From JAFGED01 sp034430835 (GTDB taxonomy: Bacteria > Chloroflexota > Anaerolineae > B4-G1): DNA of 14,962 nt. Below, piece after piece: positions 1 to 6,624 of this stretch. The stretch spans positions 1 through 14,962 of the forward strand of contig DAOUDX010000020.1 in assembly GCA_034430835.1 (NCBI GenBank), in the 5' to 3' direction. Under the pieces are notes generated by a model. That model saw only the letters and a list, made by a program, of their open reading frames with translations, searched no databases and was not told the origin of the DNA. How positions within the stretch are numbered: the first letter of the stretch is position 1; the number at the start of each line of letters is the position of its first letter. The position numbers were made by a program, and so were the translations under genes.

Positions 1-726
1 GGCCTTGGTGGCAGGGCTAGCGTTTCCCATCGCTACGCCCAGTCCGGCCCAGGCGACCATCGGCGCGTCGTTATCCTGGTCGCCGATGGCCATGACCTCT
101 GCCTGCGGAATGTCCAAATGCTCGGTCAGTCGCCGTAGCCCGTCCCCCTTCGACACCCCCAAGGGGTTCCCTTCGACGATCTGCGCGTGGGAGCGAGTCA
201 GTTCCATCTGTGTCCCAAATCGCTGCCGCAGATCCTCCAGAACCGCCTCTGCCTCGCGCGGCTCGACAAAGATGATGAACTTGACCGGTTTGTGTTCTTC
301 GAGCACGGCGGCGAGATCGTCCACCACGATCAGGCGCTTGCCCAACATGTCGCGGTAGAATTCCTCGGGGTATCGCCATTCGTCGAAGAAAACGGCGTCG
401 TCGGCGTAAAGCACGAGTTGCCATTCCTGCTCGGCGCGCCATTTCAGCACATCGCGCGCCAGCGCCGGGTCCATCGTCGCCCGGTAGATCGGCGCGGCGG
501 CGCCGGGGGCCTGGATCAGCCCGCCCTGGTAGCAGATCAGCGGCGCGGTGATGCCCAGATCGTGCGCGAAGGGAAGTGTGTAGTCGAGCATGCGGCCCGT
601 GGCCAGCGTGACCACCACGCCGCGTTCCTGGGCAGCGGCGATGGCGCGCCGCACCCGGCCGCTCTTGATGACCATATCGTCGTCCATGAGCGTGCCGTCC
701 AGGTCCAGGGCCAGGAGTCGGATCAT
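1..726 (-). CDS. HAD-superfamily (Cof/IIB-type) hydrolase, C-terminus beyond the window
   Basis: This gene probably encodes a cytosolic phosphatase of the haloacid dehalogenase superfamily, Cof subfamily, which dephosphorylates small phosphorylated metabolites; the substrate cannot be told from sequence. 242 residues are visible. The N-terminus carries the nucleophile motif LDLDGT (about residues 7-12), then TLATGR (motif II), a basic residue in LGVSKGDGL, and the acidic Mg-binding motif GDQDND at about residues 215-220, so every catalytic motif is present. Family members are usually 260-280 residues, so only a few dozen residues are missing past the left edge. The ATG overlaps the prmC stop as ATGA, indicating translational coupling, and it is the third gene of the prfA-prmC operon. 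The family call is firm; the metabolic role is unknown. Confidence 0.88.
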   Translation of the reverse strand, partial: MIRLLALDLDGTLMDDDMVIKSGRVRRAIAAAQERGVVVTLATGRMLDYTLPFAHDLGITAPLICYQGGLIQAPGAAAPIYRATMDPALARDVLKWRAEQEWQLVLYADDAVFFDEWRYPEEFYRDMLGKRLIVVDDLAAVLEEHKPVKFIIFVEPREAEAVLEDLRQRFGTQMELTRSHAQIVEGNPLGVSKGDGLRRLTEHLDIPQAEVMAIGDQDNDAPMVAWAGLGVAMGNASPATKA

Positions 727-1664
727 GTGCTTATCTCCAGCACCCGGTCGCGCCCGGCCAGGTCGGGATGCACGCGCGCAGTGGCCTCGGGGAAGTAGGT
801 ATGGGCCAGGCGGCAGGCTGCGTCTCCCTGATCGGCGCCGATCTCGATCAGGATCCCCCCTCCGGGGCGCAGCACTGCCGGTGCCTGGGCCAGCAGTTGC
901 CGCACGATCGCTAGGCCATCCGGTCCGCCATTGAGCGCCAGCCGAGGCTCGTGATTGCGCACGGACGTGGGCAGCGAAGCGCAGTCGCCCGTGCGGACGT
1001 AGGGTGGATTGGAGACGATCAGATCGGCCGGGCCTGCCCTGAGCTTGTCGAATGGGCTGGGGCGTGGGTTGAGCACGTTGCCAACCATCAACCGCACCCG
1101 GTCGGTGACGCCGTGGCGCTCTACATTCCGCCGCGCCACCGCTAGCGCCGCCGGTGAGATCTCGATGGCGCAGACTGTCGCCTCAGGCAAGTTCACGGCC
1201 AGCGCCACGGCGACGCAGCCAGAGCCGGTGCCCACGTCCACGATGGCCTCAGGCTGGCGCACCAGCGCCAAGTCCACGAGCGTCTCCGTCTCGGGGCGGG
1301 GGATCAGCACCTCGGGGGTGACCTCGAAATCCAGGCCGTAGAACTCGATGCGGCCCGTGAGGTAAGGCAGTGGGTGGTTGGAGGCGCGTTGGCGGACGAG
1401 GGCCTGGTAATTGGCCAGTTGGCTAGTAGTGAGCAGGGTTTCAGGATGTGCTATCAGTGTAGTGCGCGAGCCATCTAGCAGGTGGGCGAGAAGCACCTCT
1501 GCCTCAAGCAGTGGGTGTTCCGTGACGGCATCCAGTTCGAAGGTCGCCCAGGCCAGGGCCCACCCGACACTTGGTGCTTGATACTGGTTTCTAGTTGCCG
1601 GTATCAAGCTTCCAGCGTCGAGTTTCCGCCCCTTTTCCTTTTCTGCTGCCAGGACTGCAACCAC
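723..1664 (-). CDS. prmC: Peptide chain release factor N5-glutamine methyltransferase (PrmC/HemK)
   Basis: PrmC uses S-adenosylmethionine to methylate the glutamine of the GGQ motif in release factors, which aids peptide release at stop codons. The protein has 313 residues against about 280 usually. The helical N-terminal domain starts near residue 33 (SVGWALAWATFEL), the SAM-binding loop VDVGTGSGCVAVALA is at about 142-156, and the catalytic NPPY is at 219-222. Two pieces look foreign: residues about 19-31 are coded by a hairpin-forming repeat, and SPFDKLRAG (about 203-211), just before NPPY, is coded by another repeat. The annotated start is GTG with no clear Shine-Dalgarno, so the true start is uncertain. 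prfA ends 7 bp upstream, and that gene order is common in bacteria. The stop overlaps the ATG of the downstream HAD gene. Confidence 0.93.
   Translation of the reverse strand: MVAVLAAEKEKGRKLDAGSLIPATRNQYQAPSVGWALAWATFELDAVTEHPLLEAEVLLAHLLDGSRTTLIAHPETLLTTSQLANYQALVRQRASNHPLPYLTGRIEFYGLDFEVTPEVLIPRPETETLVDLALVRQPEAIVDVGTGSGCVAVALAVNLPEATVCAIEISPAALAVARRNVERHGVTDRVRLMVGNVLNPRPSPFDKLRAGPADLIVSNPPYVRTGDCASLPTSVRNHEPRLALNGGPDGLAIVRQLLAQAPAVLRPGGGILIEIGADQGDAACRLAHTYFPEATARVHPDLAGRDRVLEIST
1033..1060. repeat. Short interspersed repeat inside prmC (FDKLRAG-type)
   Basis: On the coding strand this stretch contains TTCGACAAGCTCAGGGC and is translated in frame as SPFDKLRAG, directly before the conserved DLIVSNPPY of PrmC. 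Other PrmC proteins have only a short linker here, so it looks like an in-frame insertion. From memory, this sequence and its peptide recur as an interspersed repeat in several high-GC bacterial genomes; that recollection needs a search. A looser relative with TTCGAC and GCTCAG lies at 6681-6715 in non-coding DNA. Confidence 0.6.
1576..1609. repeat. Hairpin-forming repeat in the 5' part of prmC
   Basis: The arms GCTTGATAC (1576-1584) and GTATCAAGC (1601-1609) are perfect 9-bp inverted repeats. The stem extends inward by a G-T pair and two G-C pairs around a 10-nt loop. It is read in frame in prmC as about SLIPATRNQYQ, a segment with no counterpart at the usual PrmC N-terminus. The likely interpretation is a small palindromic element that inserted at the gene start and became part of the coding sequence, or that moved the usable start codon. 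Confidence 0.6.
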
Positions 1665-1671
1665 GCTGTTC

Positions 1672-2748
1672 TTACTTGCCCTTTCCCAAGGCCTGCAATT
1701 GCCTCGCTTGCTCCTGGGCCGTCATCTCTTCGATGAAGGGATCGATCTTGCCATCCAGCACGTCGGGCAGTTGGTACAAGGTCAGGCCGATGCGGTGGTC
1801 GGTGACGCGGTTTTGAGGAAAGTTATAGGTGCGGATCTTTTCGCTGCGCTCCCCTGTGCCCACCTGCGACCGCCGCGCCTCGGCGACCTCGGAGGCTTGC
1901 TTCTGCATTTCCTGCTCGTAGAGCCTGGCCCGCAGCACGGCCATGGCTCGTAACCTGTTCTGCGTCTGCGAGCGCTCGCTCTGGCAGGTGACGACCATCC
2001 CCGTCGGCTTGTGTGTGATGCGAATGGCCGTGGCATTCTTCTGCATGTGCTGCCCGCCCGGCCCGGAGGAGCCGTAGGTCTCGATCTCCAGGTCGCCCGG
2101 GTCGATGTGGACCTCCACCTCGTCAACCTCAGGCAGGACGGCTACGGTGGCAGTGGAGGTGTGGATGCGGCCGGCGGACTCGGTGACGGGCACGCGCTGG
2201 ACGCGGTGAACGCCGCTCTCGAACTTTAGCCGGGAGAAAGCTCCATGTCCCTGCACATCGAAGATGACCTCTTTGAAGCCGCCGACCCCGGTGGTGTGCT
2301 CACTCAACAGCTCCGTCTTCCATCCCTGGCGCTCGGCGTAGCGGGTGTACATCCGGTGCAGGTTGGCGGCGAAGAGACCTGCCTCATCACCACCGGCCCC
2401 AGCGCGGATCTCGACGATCACGTTCCTGGAATCGTGCGGATCCTTGGGGAGCAGCAACTGCTGGAGCCGAGTTTCCAGGTCCTCCAGCCGGCTCTCGAGG
2501 GTGGCGATCTCTCCTTTAGCCATCTCCCGCAACTCAGGATCGGCGTCGTCGGCGAGCAGCGTCTTCGCTCCCTCCAGTTCCTCGGCGGCATCCTGGTACT
2601 CGCGGTAGGCGCTGACAGTGTCTTCAAGCTCCGACTGCTCCTTGGCGTACTCCGCCACGCGCTCATAGTCCTTCGCCACGGCCGGATCGGCCATCAGGCG
2701 TGTCAGCTCTTCGTATCGTTCTTCGATGGCTTTCAGTCTTCCTAACAT
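1672..2748 (-). CDS. prfA: Peptide chain release factor 1
   Basis: RF1 recognises UAA and UAG in the ribosomal A site and triggers hydrolysis of the finished peptide. The length, 358 residues, is normal. The N-terminal helical domain spans about residues 1-110. The stop-codon-reading tripeptide of RF1 type is in RVPVTESAGRIHTS (P-V-T, a PxT motif that separates RF1 from the SPF motif of RF2). The catalytic loop is SSGPGGQHMQK, with the glutamine that the adjacent PrmC would methylate. The start is ATG, preceded by AGAGGAGA at a good distance. A promoter (2806-2833) and a leader hairpin (2771-2790) precede it. It is the first gene of the prfA-prmC-HAD operon, and nothing in it looks broken. 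Confidence 0.97.
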   Translation of the reverse strand: MLGRLKAIEERYEELTRLMADPAVAKDYERVAEYAKEQSELEDTVSAYREYQDAAEELEGAKTLLADDADPELREMAKGEIATLESRLEDLETRLQQLLLPKDPHDSRNVIVEIRAGAGGDEAGLFAANLHRMYTRYAERQGWKTELLSEHTTGVGGFKEVIFDVQGHGAFSRLKFESGVHRVQRVPVTESAGRIHTSTATVAVLPEVDEVEVHIDPGDLEIETYGSSGPGGQHMQKNATAIRITHKPTGMVVTCQSERSQTQNRLRAMAVLRARLYEQEMQKQASEVAEARRSQVGTGERSEKIRTYNFPQNRVTDHRIGLTLYQLPDVLDGKIDPFIEEMTAQEQARQLQALGKGK

Positions 2749-2770
2749 GTCTCCTCTACCTACGCAGAGA

Positions 2771-2790
2771 GGCGGCCTGGGCAGGCCGCC
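2771..2790 (-). promoter_or_regulatory. GC-rich hairpin in the prfA 5' leader
   Basis: The arms GGCGGCCT and AGGCCGCC form a perfect 8-bp stem with a 4-nt loop. It lies between the predicted prfA start of transcription (near 2799) and the ribosome binding site, so it would form near the 5' end of the mRNA. No U-run follows, so it is not a typical terminator. A role in mRNA stability or translation is possible but is inference. Confidence 0.5.
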
Positions 2791-2805
2791 CCGCGTGCCG
2801 GAGGT

Positions 2806-2833
2806 ATTATAACAAAGCAGGACGCGACGTCAA
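2806..2833 (-). promoter_or_regulatory. Sigma70-type promoter for prfA operon
   Basis: Reading the minus strand, TTGACG (2833-2828) is followed after 16 bp by a perfect TATAAT (2811-2806). Transcription would start near 2799, about 50 nt before the prfA ATG. The match is close to the consensus and the position fits. Confidence 0.75.
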
Positions 2834-2849
2834 GTATGCCAGCGGTGTG

Positions 2850-2879
2850 TTGGGGTTTGGCAACGGGTTGTGCTATAAT
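2850..2879 (+). promoter_or_regulatory. Sigma70-type promoter for the solute-binding protein operon
   Basis: TTGGGG (2850-2855), an 18-bp spacer and a perfect TATAAT (2874-2879) predict a transcript start near 2886 and a leader of about 25 nt. This placement rules out in-frame start codons at 2836 and 2878 for the downstream gene. It is divergent from the prfA promoter, with only 16 bp between the two -35 boxes. Confidence 0.7.
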
Positions 2880-2894
2880 GAGCACATCCGTTGC
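2860..2894. promoter_or_regulatory. Long palindrome over the -10 box, candidate repressor operator
   Basis: The core is TGTGCT (2869-2874), six bases, then AGCACA (2881-2886), a perfect dyad whose centre holds the -10 box. Outside it GCAACGG (2860-2866) pairs with CCGTTGC (2888-2894), the two sides differing by one base of spacing. Such a site over the -10 box and start point is a typical location for a repressor. No regulator gene of this operon is in the window, so the protein is unknown. Confidence 0.5.
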
Positions 2895-2910
2895 TCCTGT
2901 TGGAGGTATC

Positions 2911-4236
2911 ATGCGATCTCAGAGATTGTCTCATACCGGCTGCTTGGTCGTTGCCCTGCTCTTGATTCTCACCGGATGTGATTTGCTTGCGCCGGCATCG
3001 ACGCCAATGCCTACCCTGCCGCTTCCGACGCCGTCGCCCATGCCCCCCACGGAGGAACCGTCGCCGACCTTGGAATCGCAGCCGGCGCTCGTCATCCTCG
3101 AGCTATGGCTGCCCGAGGAACTGGACCCGTACGGCGATGCACCGGGTGCGGATGTCCTCGCACAGCAGTTGACCGATTTCAATCAGGCGCACACCGATCT
3201 TCAGGTGGAGGTGAGCGTGAAGAGGGCCCACGGGCGGGGCGGAATCCTCGACTATCTGCGCACGGCGCCAGGAGCTGCTCCCTCCATCCTGCCCGACTTG
3301 GTGGTGCTGGACACGGCGGACCTCGAACCTCTGATCAGCGCGGGCCGTATTCAGCCGCTCGACGACCTCCTCCCCCCCGACGAGGCGAACGATCTGTTTT
3401 CCTTCGCCGTCCAGATGGCGACAGTGGACGATCAGATCGCGGGCTATGTCATCGGCGCCGATATGCAGCACCTGGTCTACCGCCCGGACCGGCTCGACGC
3501 TCCCCCGGTCTCTTGGACCCAGGTCATCACCCCTCCCGTCTCGTTCATTTTCCCCGGTGGGGGAAGCGGCCAGCAGGTCAACGACGCCACGTTGATCCAG
3601 TACATGGCTGCCGGCGGCAAGGTGACCGATTCGGAGGGCAATCCGTGGCTGGACGAGCAGGTCATGGTGAGCGTGCTCACTTTCTACAGCGACTGCATCG
3701 GTACCGGCGCCATCTCGCCGGCGGTGGTGCTGGGTATCACGGATGCGGATCAGTCGTGGGAGCGGTTCAAGGCAGGGACGGGCGATGTGGCCGTGGTGCA
3801 GGCCAGCAGCTATTGGCGAGAGACTCTCGCTGACGGCTCTGCCGAAACTGCCGTCGCGTCGGTGCCCACGCCCGATGGATTTCCCTTCACCATCGCTCGG
3901 GGAGCCTGGGCGATAGCCATGGTCACCGATGATCCGAATCGGCAGGCGCTGGCGATGACACTGCTCAATTGGCTCGCCGCGTCCGACCGCAATGCCCAAT
4001 GGACGCAGGCAACGGGCTATCTGCCAGGCACGCGCAGTGCGCTGCGGATGTGGGACGTATCGAGTGCGGACCGGAACGCGCTGCGCGGCATCCTGGAGGC
4101 TGCTGTCCCTGCCCCCCCGTCGGACGTGATGGCAGTCGTCGGGCCGGCGATGCAGGGAGCTGTGGAGGCGGTGTTAAGGGGAAGGGCCACGCCTGAGCAA
4201 GCCACCGCCGCGGCTGTCGAGAGCCTGGGAAGGTGA
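2911..4236 (+). CDS. Extracellular solute-binding lipoprotein, ABC sugar-type (family 1)
   Basis: This is a predicted lipid-anchored receptor that captures a solute, probably a carbohydrate, outside the membrane for an ABC importer. The ATG at 2911 was chosen because GGAGGT stands just before it and because it opens a lipoprotein signal peptide: a basic start, a hydrophobic stretch, and lipobox LTGC with Cys at residue 23. A Pro/Ser/Thr-rich tether follows (about 25-60). The mature part looks like family 1 binding proteins: DFNQAHTDLQVEV, a DLVVLDTADLEPL segment and WERFKAGTGDVAVVQASSYW. The total is 441 residues, a normal length. It is first in an operon with a glycerate kinase (4-bp gap) and a SIS protein. 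No permease or ATPase gene is nearby, so the transporter is encoded elsewhere or the protein serves another role. The ligand is unknown. Confidence 0.85.
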   Translation: MRSQRLSHTGCLVVALLLILTGCDLLAPASTPMPTLPLPTPSPMPPTEEPSPTLESQPALVILELWLPEELDPYGDAPGADVLAQQLTDFNQAHTDLQVEVSVKRAHGRGGILDYLRTAPGAAPSILPDLVVLDTADLEPLISAGRIQPLDDLLPPDEANDLFSFAVQMATVDDQIAGYVIGADMQHLVYRPDRLDAPPVSWTQVITPPVSFIFPGGGSGQQVNDATLIQYMAAGGKVTDSEGNPWLDEQVMVSVLTFYSDCIGTGAISPAVVLGITDADQSWERFKAGTGDVAVVQASSYWRETLADGSAETAVASVPTPDGFPFTIARGAWAIAMVTDDPNRQALAMTLLNWLAASDRNAQWTQATGYLPGTRSALRMWDVSSADRNALRGILEAAVPAPPSDVMAVVGPAMQGAVEAVLRGRATPEQATAAAVESLGR

Positions 4237-4240
4237 CGCC

Positions 4241-5554
4241 GTGCCACGAGGCGACCTGCACGCTGTGGCGGTCGAGCTGCAACGTGCTGCCCTGGCCGCC
4301 GTCGAACCGTCAGCCGCCGTGCGACGACACGTTCGGTGTGACGGGGATGTCCTCGCCGTCGCCGGCCACCACTATCACCTATGTGACTATGCGCGCGTGT
4401 TCGTCGTCGGCGGGGGCAAGGCCGCCGTGCCGATGGCCGCCGCCATCGCCGCCATTCTGGGCGACCGGCTGACCGAGGGAGTCGTCGTCACCAAGTACGG
4501 CCACACAATTGCCCAATCTCCAATCCCCGATCTCCAAATCATCGAGGCCGGGCATCCGCTGCCCGACGAGAACTCCCTCCGTGGGGCGCAGGCCGTTGTC
4601 AGCCTGGTGGAGCAGGCGACCGGACACGACCTCGTCATCTGCCTCATCTCCGGCGGCGGCTCTGCCCTGCTGACGCTCCCCGTTCCTGGCCTCACCCTGG
4701 CCGATCTCCAGACCCTAACTGACGCACTGCTCCGCTCCGGCGCGACCATCAACGAGATCAATGCCGTGCGCAAGCACCTTTCGCAGATCAAGGGGGGCCA
4801 CCTGGCTCGCCTGGCCGCCCCCGCCGCGCTGGTCGCGCTCATCCTCTCCGATGTGGTCGGCGACCCCCTCGACGTCATCGCCTCCGGCCCCACCGTCCCT
4901 GACCCCACCACTATCGCCGATGCCCGGGCCGTGCTCTCTCGATACAACCTCCCCCCCCTTGGGGGGGATAGAGGGGGGGCGTTCCGCGAAACCCCCAAGC
5001 CCGGCGATCCCATCTTCGCCCGCGTGCAGAACGTCGTCGTCGGCTCCAACCGGCTGGCGGCGCAAGCGGCGGTGGAGAAGGCGCGCGAGCTGGGCTTCAA
5101 CACGCTTCTCCTGAGCACCTACGTCGAGGGTGAGGCGCGGGAGGTGGCGAGGGTGGGGGCAGCGCTGGCCAAGGGCGTGCGCGCCCACGGCGACCCCCTG
5201 CCCCCACCGGCGTGCCTCGTGTGGGGCGGCGAGACGACGGTGACGGTGTGCGGGGAGGGGAAGGGTGGCCGCAATCAGGAGCTGGCCCTCGCCGCCGCGC
5301 TGGCCCTCGATGGCTGGCCCGGCGTGCTGGTGATGGCGCTGGCGACCGACGGCGCGGACGGCCTCACCGATGCCGCGGGAGCCGTCGTCACTGGCGAAAC
5401 GATGGCCCGCGCTCGCGCTCTGAGGCTCGATCCCCACGCGGCGCTAGAAGCCAACGACAGCTATGCCCTCTTCGACATGCTGGGCGACCTGGTCCGCACC
5501 GGCCCGACGGGAACGAATGTGAACGACTTGCTTTTCATACTGGTGGGAGAATGA
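4241..5554 (+). CDS. Glycerate 2-kinase, GCK/MOFRL family
   Basis: This protein is expected to phosphorylate D-glycerate with ATP to 2-phosphoglycerate, feeding sugar-acid or glyoxylate carbon into glycolysis. It has 437 residues, typical for the family, starting with GTG at 4241; AAGGTGA overlapping the previous stop provides a ribosome binding site. Characteristic segments in order: VFVVGGGKAAVPMA (about 53-66), CLISGGGSALL (134-144), NAVRKHLSQIKGGHLA (174-189), LSDVVGDPLDVIASGPTVPD (202-221), VWGGETTVTV and GKGGRNQELALAAAL, ending in the MOFRL region ATDGADGLTDAAGAVV. Two stretches look inserted or replaced by repeats: AQSPIPDLQ (91-99) and PPLGGDRGG (238-246), where relatives have a short variable loop. 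It overlaps the next gene by ATGA, so the two are probably translated together. Confidence 0.92.
   Translation: MPRGDLHAVAVELQRAALAAVEPSAAVRRHVRCDGDVLAVAGHHYHLCDYARVFVVGGGKAAVPMAAAIAAILGDRLTEGVVVTKYGHTIAQSPIPDLQIIEAGHPLPDENSLRGAQAVVSLVEQATGHDLVICLISGGGSALLTLPVPGLTLADLQTLTDALLRSGATINEINAVRKHLSQIKGGHLARLAAPAALVALILSDVVGDPLDVIASGPTVPDPTTIADARAVLSRYNLPPLGGDRGGAFRETPKPGDPIFARVQNVVVGSNRLAAQAAVEKARELGFNTLLLSTYVEGEAREVARVGAALAKGVRAHGDPLPPPACLVWGGETTVTVCGEGKGGRNQELALAAALALDGWPGVLVMALATDGADGLTDAAGAVVTGETMARARALRLDPHAALEANDSYALFDMLGDLVRTGPTGTNVNDLLFILVGE
4511..4537. repeat. 27-bp dispersed repeat, copy 1 (inside glycerate kinase)
   Basis: This stretch matches 10312-10338 at 22 of 27 positions, both copies opening with GCCCAATC on the plus strand. 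It is read in frame as AQSPIPDLQ between KYGHTI and IIEAGHPLPDE, both conserved in glycerate kinases. The internal pattern is a loose tandem of TCTCCAAT-like units. The opposite strand of both copies reads LEIGDWRLG, which shows the kinship clearly. Confidence 0.65.
4948..4979. repeat. C-run/G-run palindromic repeat inside glycerate kinase
   Basis: Eight C, two T and seven G make a near-perfect palindrome, followed by ATAGA and seven more G. It is translated as PPLGGDRGG (about residues 238-246), in a spot where glycerate kinases have a variable loop before ETPKPGDP. I recall the same peptide in other high-GC genomes as a product of an interspersed repeat, but that recollection is unchecked. 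Homopolymer length here is prone to sequencing error, yet the reading frame stays open on both sides. Confidence 0.55.
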
Positions 5555-6594
5555 GCCAATCACGTCTCGAGCAGGAAATTCTGGAACAACCGGCGGTGCT
5601 ACAACGCTTGTTGGAGAGTGAGCGCGGGGCCGTCGAGGCGGTAGCCTCCGCTATACAGGAATGTGCGCCCTGCTTCATCGTGATCGCCGCCCGAGGTACG
5701 TTGGACAACGCCGCCCGCTACGGCCAATACCTGTTCGGTGTAGCCAACAGGTTGTCGGTAGCTCTGGCCACGCCTTCCCTTTTCTCCCTGTACGGGAAAC
5801 CTCCCTGCCTGGACGGGGCGCTGGTGCTGGGTATCTCTCAGTCCGACCAGTCGCCTGACATCGTGGGTGTGCTGGAGGAAGGACGCCGCCAGGGTGCGCT
5901 GGCGGTGGCAGTCACGAATACCCCCGACTCTCCCCTCTCCGCTGCCGCCGACCACACCATCCGCCTCCACGCTGGCGAAGAGCGCGGCATCGCCGCTACC
6001 AAGACTTACACGGCCTCACTCATGGCCCTGGCGATGCTGAGCGCTGCCCTAGCCAAAGATGCCGGGACGTTCGAGGCCCTCGAGGCATCGCCTGCCCTCG
6101 TCTCTGGGATGCTGGCCTCGATCCAGACCACCGTGAAGGCCGCTGAGCGATACCGTTATATGGATGCCTGCGTGGTCGTCAGCCGGGGCTACAACTACTC
6201 CACCGCCTTCGAGGTGGCCCTCAAGTTAAAGGAATTGGCCTACGTCCTGGCCGAGCCCTACTCGTCGGCCGACTTCCGCCACGGCCCGTTGGCCCTGGTC
6301 GAGCAGGGGTTCCCCGTCGTCGCCATCATCCCCGAAGGGGAGATGGCTGCGGAGATGATGGGCTTTCTCCGGCAGCTCAGGGAGCGAGAGGCAGAGCTCA
6401 TAGTCATCTCTGCCCTGAACGAGGCACTGGCACTGGCGCAGACGCCCCTCCGGATTCCGCTCGATATCTCGGAGTGGCTGTCGCCGATGGTGACCGTGGT
6501 GCCGGGGCAGATATTCGCTCTGGGGCTGACGCTCGTCAAGGGGTTCGACCCCGACCATCCCCGCGGCCTGCGCAAAGTCACCCTGACCCGGTAG
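5551..6594 (+). CDS. Tandem SIS-domain sugar-phosphate isomerase/deaminase (AgaS/GlmS C-half-like)
   Basis: The protein resembles the isomerase half of glucosamine-6-phosphate synthase without the glutaminase domain, so it likely interconverts or deaminates an amino-sugar phosphate in the cytosol; the exact reaction is not decided. The ATG at 5551 overlaps the kinase stop (ATGA); an upstream in-frame extension lies wholly inside the kinase gene and was rejected. In 347 residues, two SIS domains are visible: IVIAARGTLDNAARYGQYL (about 43-61), LGISQSDQSPDIV (93-105) and GEERGIAATKTYTA (142-155), then VVVSRGYNYSTAFEVALKLKEL (208-229), EPYSSADFRHGP (235-246) and the C-terminal DPDHPRGLRKVTLTR. 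In the SQS motif an Asp follows where Gly is usual. Its place behind a binding protein and a glycerate kinase suggests sugar catabolism. Confidence 0.88.
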   Translation: MSQSRLEQEILEQPAVLQRLLESERGAVEAVASAIQECAPCFIVIAARGTLDNAARYGQYLFGVANRLSVALATPSLFSLYGKPPCLDGALVLGISQSDQSPDIVGVLEEGRRQGALAVAVTNTPDSPLSAAADHTIRLHAGEERGIAATKTYTASLMALAMLSAALAKDAGTFEALEASPALVSGMLASIQTTVKAAERYRYMDACVVVSRGYNYSTAFEVALKLKELAYVLAEPYSSADFRHGPLALVEQGFPVVAIIPEGEMAAEMMGFLRQLREREAELIVISALNEALALAQTPLRIPLDISEWLSPMVTVVPGQIFALGLTLVKGFDPDHPRGLRKVTLTR

Positions 6595-6624
6595 CGGGCG
6601 GATGGTGTCCGCGTCTGCTTTCTC

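Noticed and set aside
187..798. Plus-strand open frame of 203 codons at the left edge
   Set aside because: It is antisense to the HAD phosphatase, whose catalytic motifs all read correctly on the minus strand.
2836..2910. Earlier start codons for the solute-binding protein
   Set aside because: They lie before or inside the predicted -10 box, and the resulting N-terminus would not be a proper lipoprotein signal peptide.
3103..3999. Long open frame (298 codons) opposite the solute-binding protein
   Set aside because: It is a mirror of a high-GC coding region, has no recognisable domain, and lies wholly antisense to a gene with signal peptide, ribosome binding site and promoter.
4948..4979. 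Frameshift or assembly error at the C/G homopolymers in the glycerate kinase
   Set aside because: Conserved kinase motifs continue in the same frame on both sides, so any length error would have to be a multiple of three.
5212..5550. Upstream in-frame extension of the SIS gene
   Set aside because: The extension is Arg/Gly-rich and lies inside the glycerate kinase gene in another frame; the ATGA overlap start at 5551 agrees with the family N-terminus.
6598..6612. Terminator directly after the SIS gene (GCGGA/TCCGC)
   Set aside because: The stem has only 5 bp and no T-run follows; the structure at 6771-6801 is more convincing.
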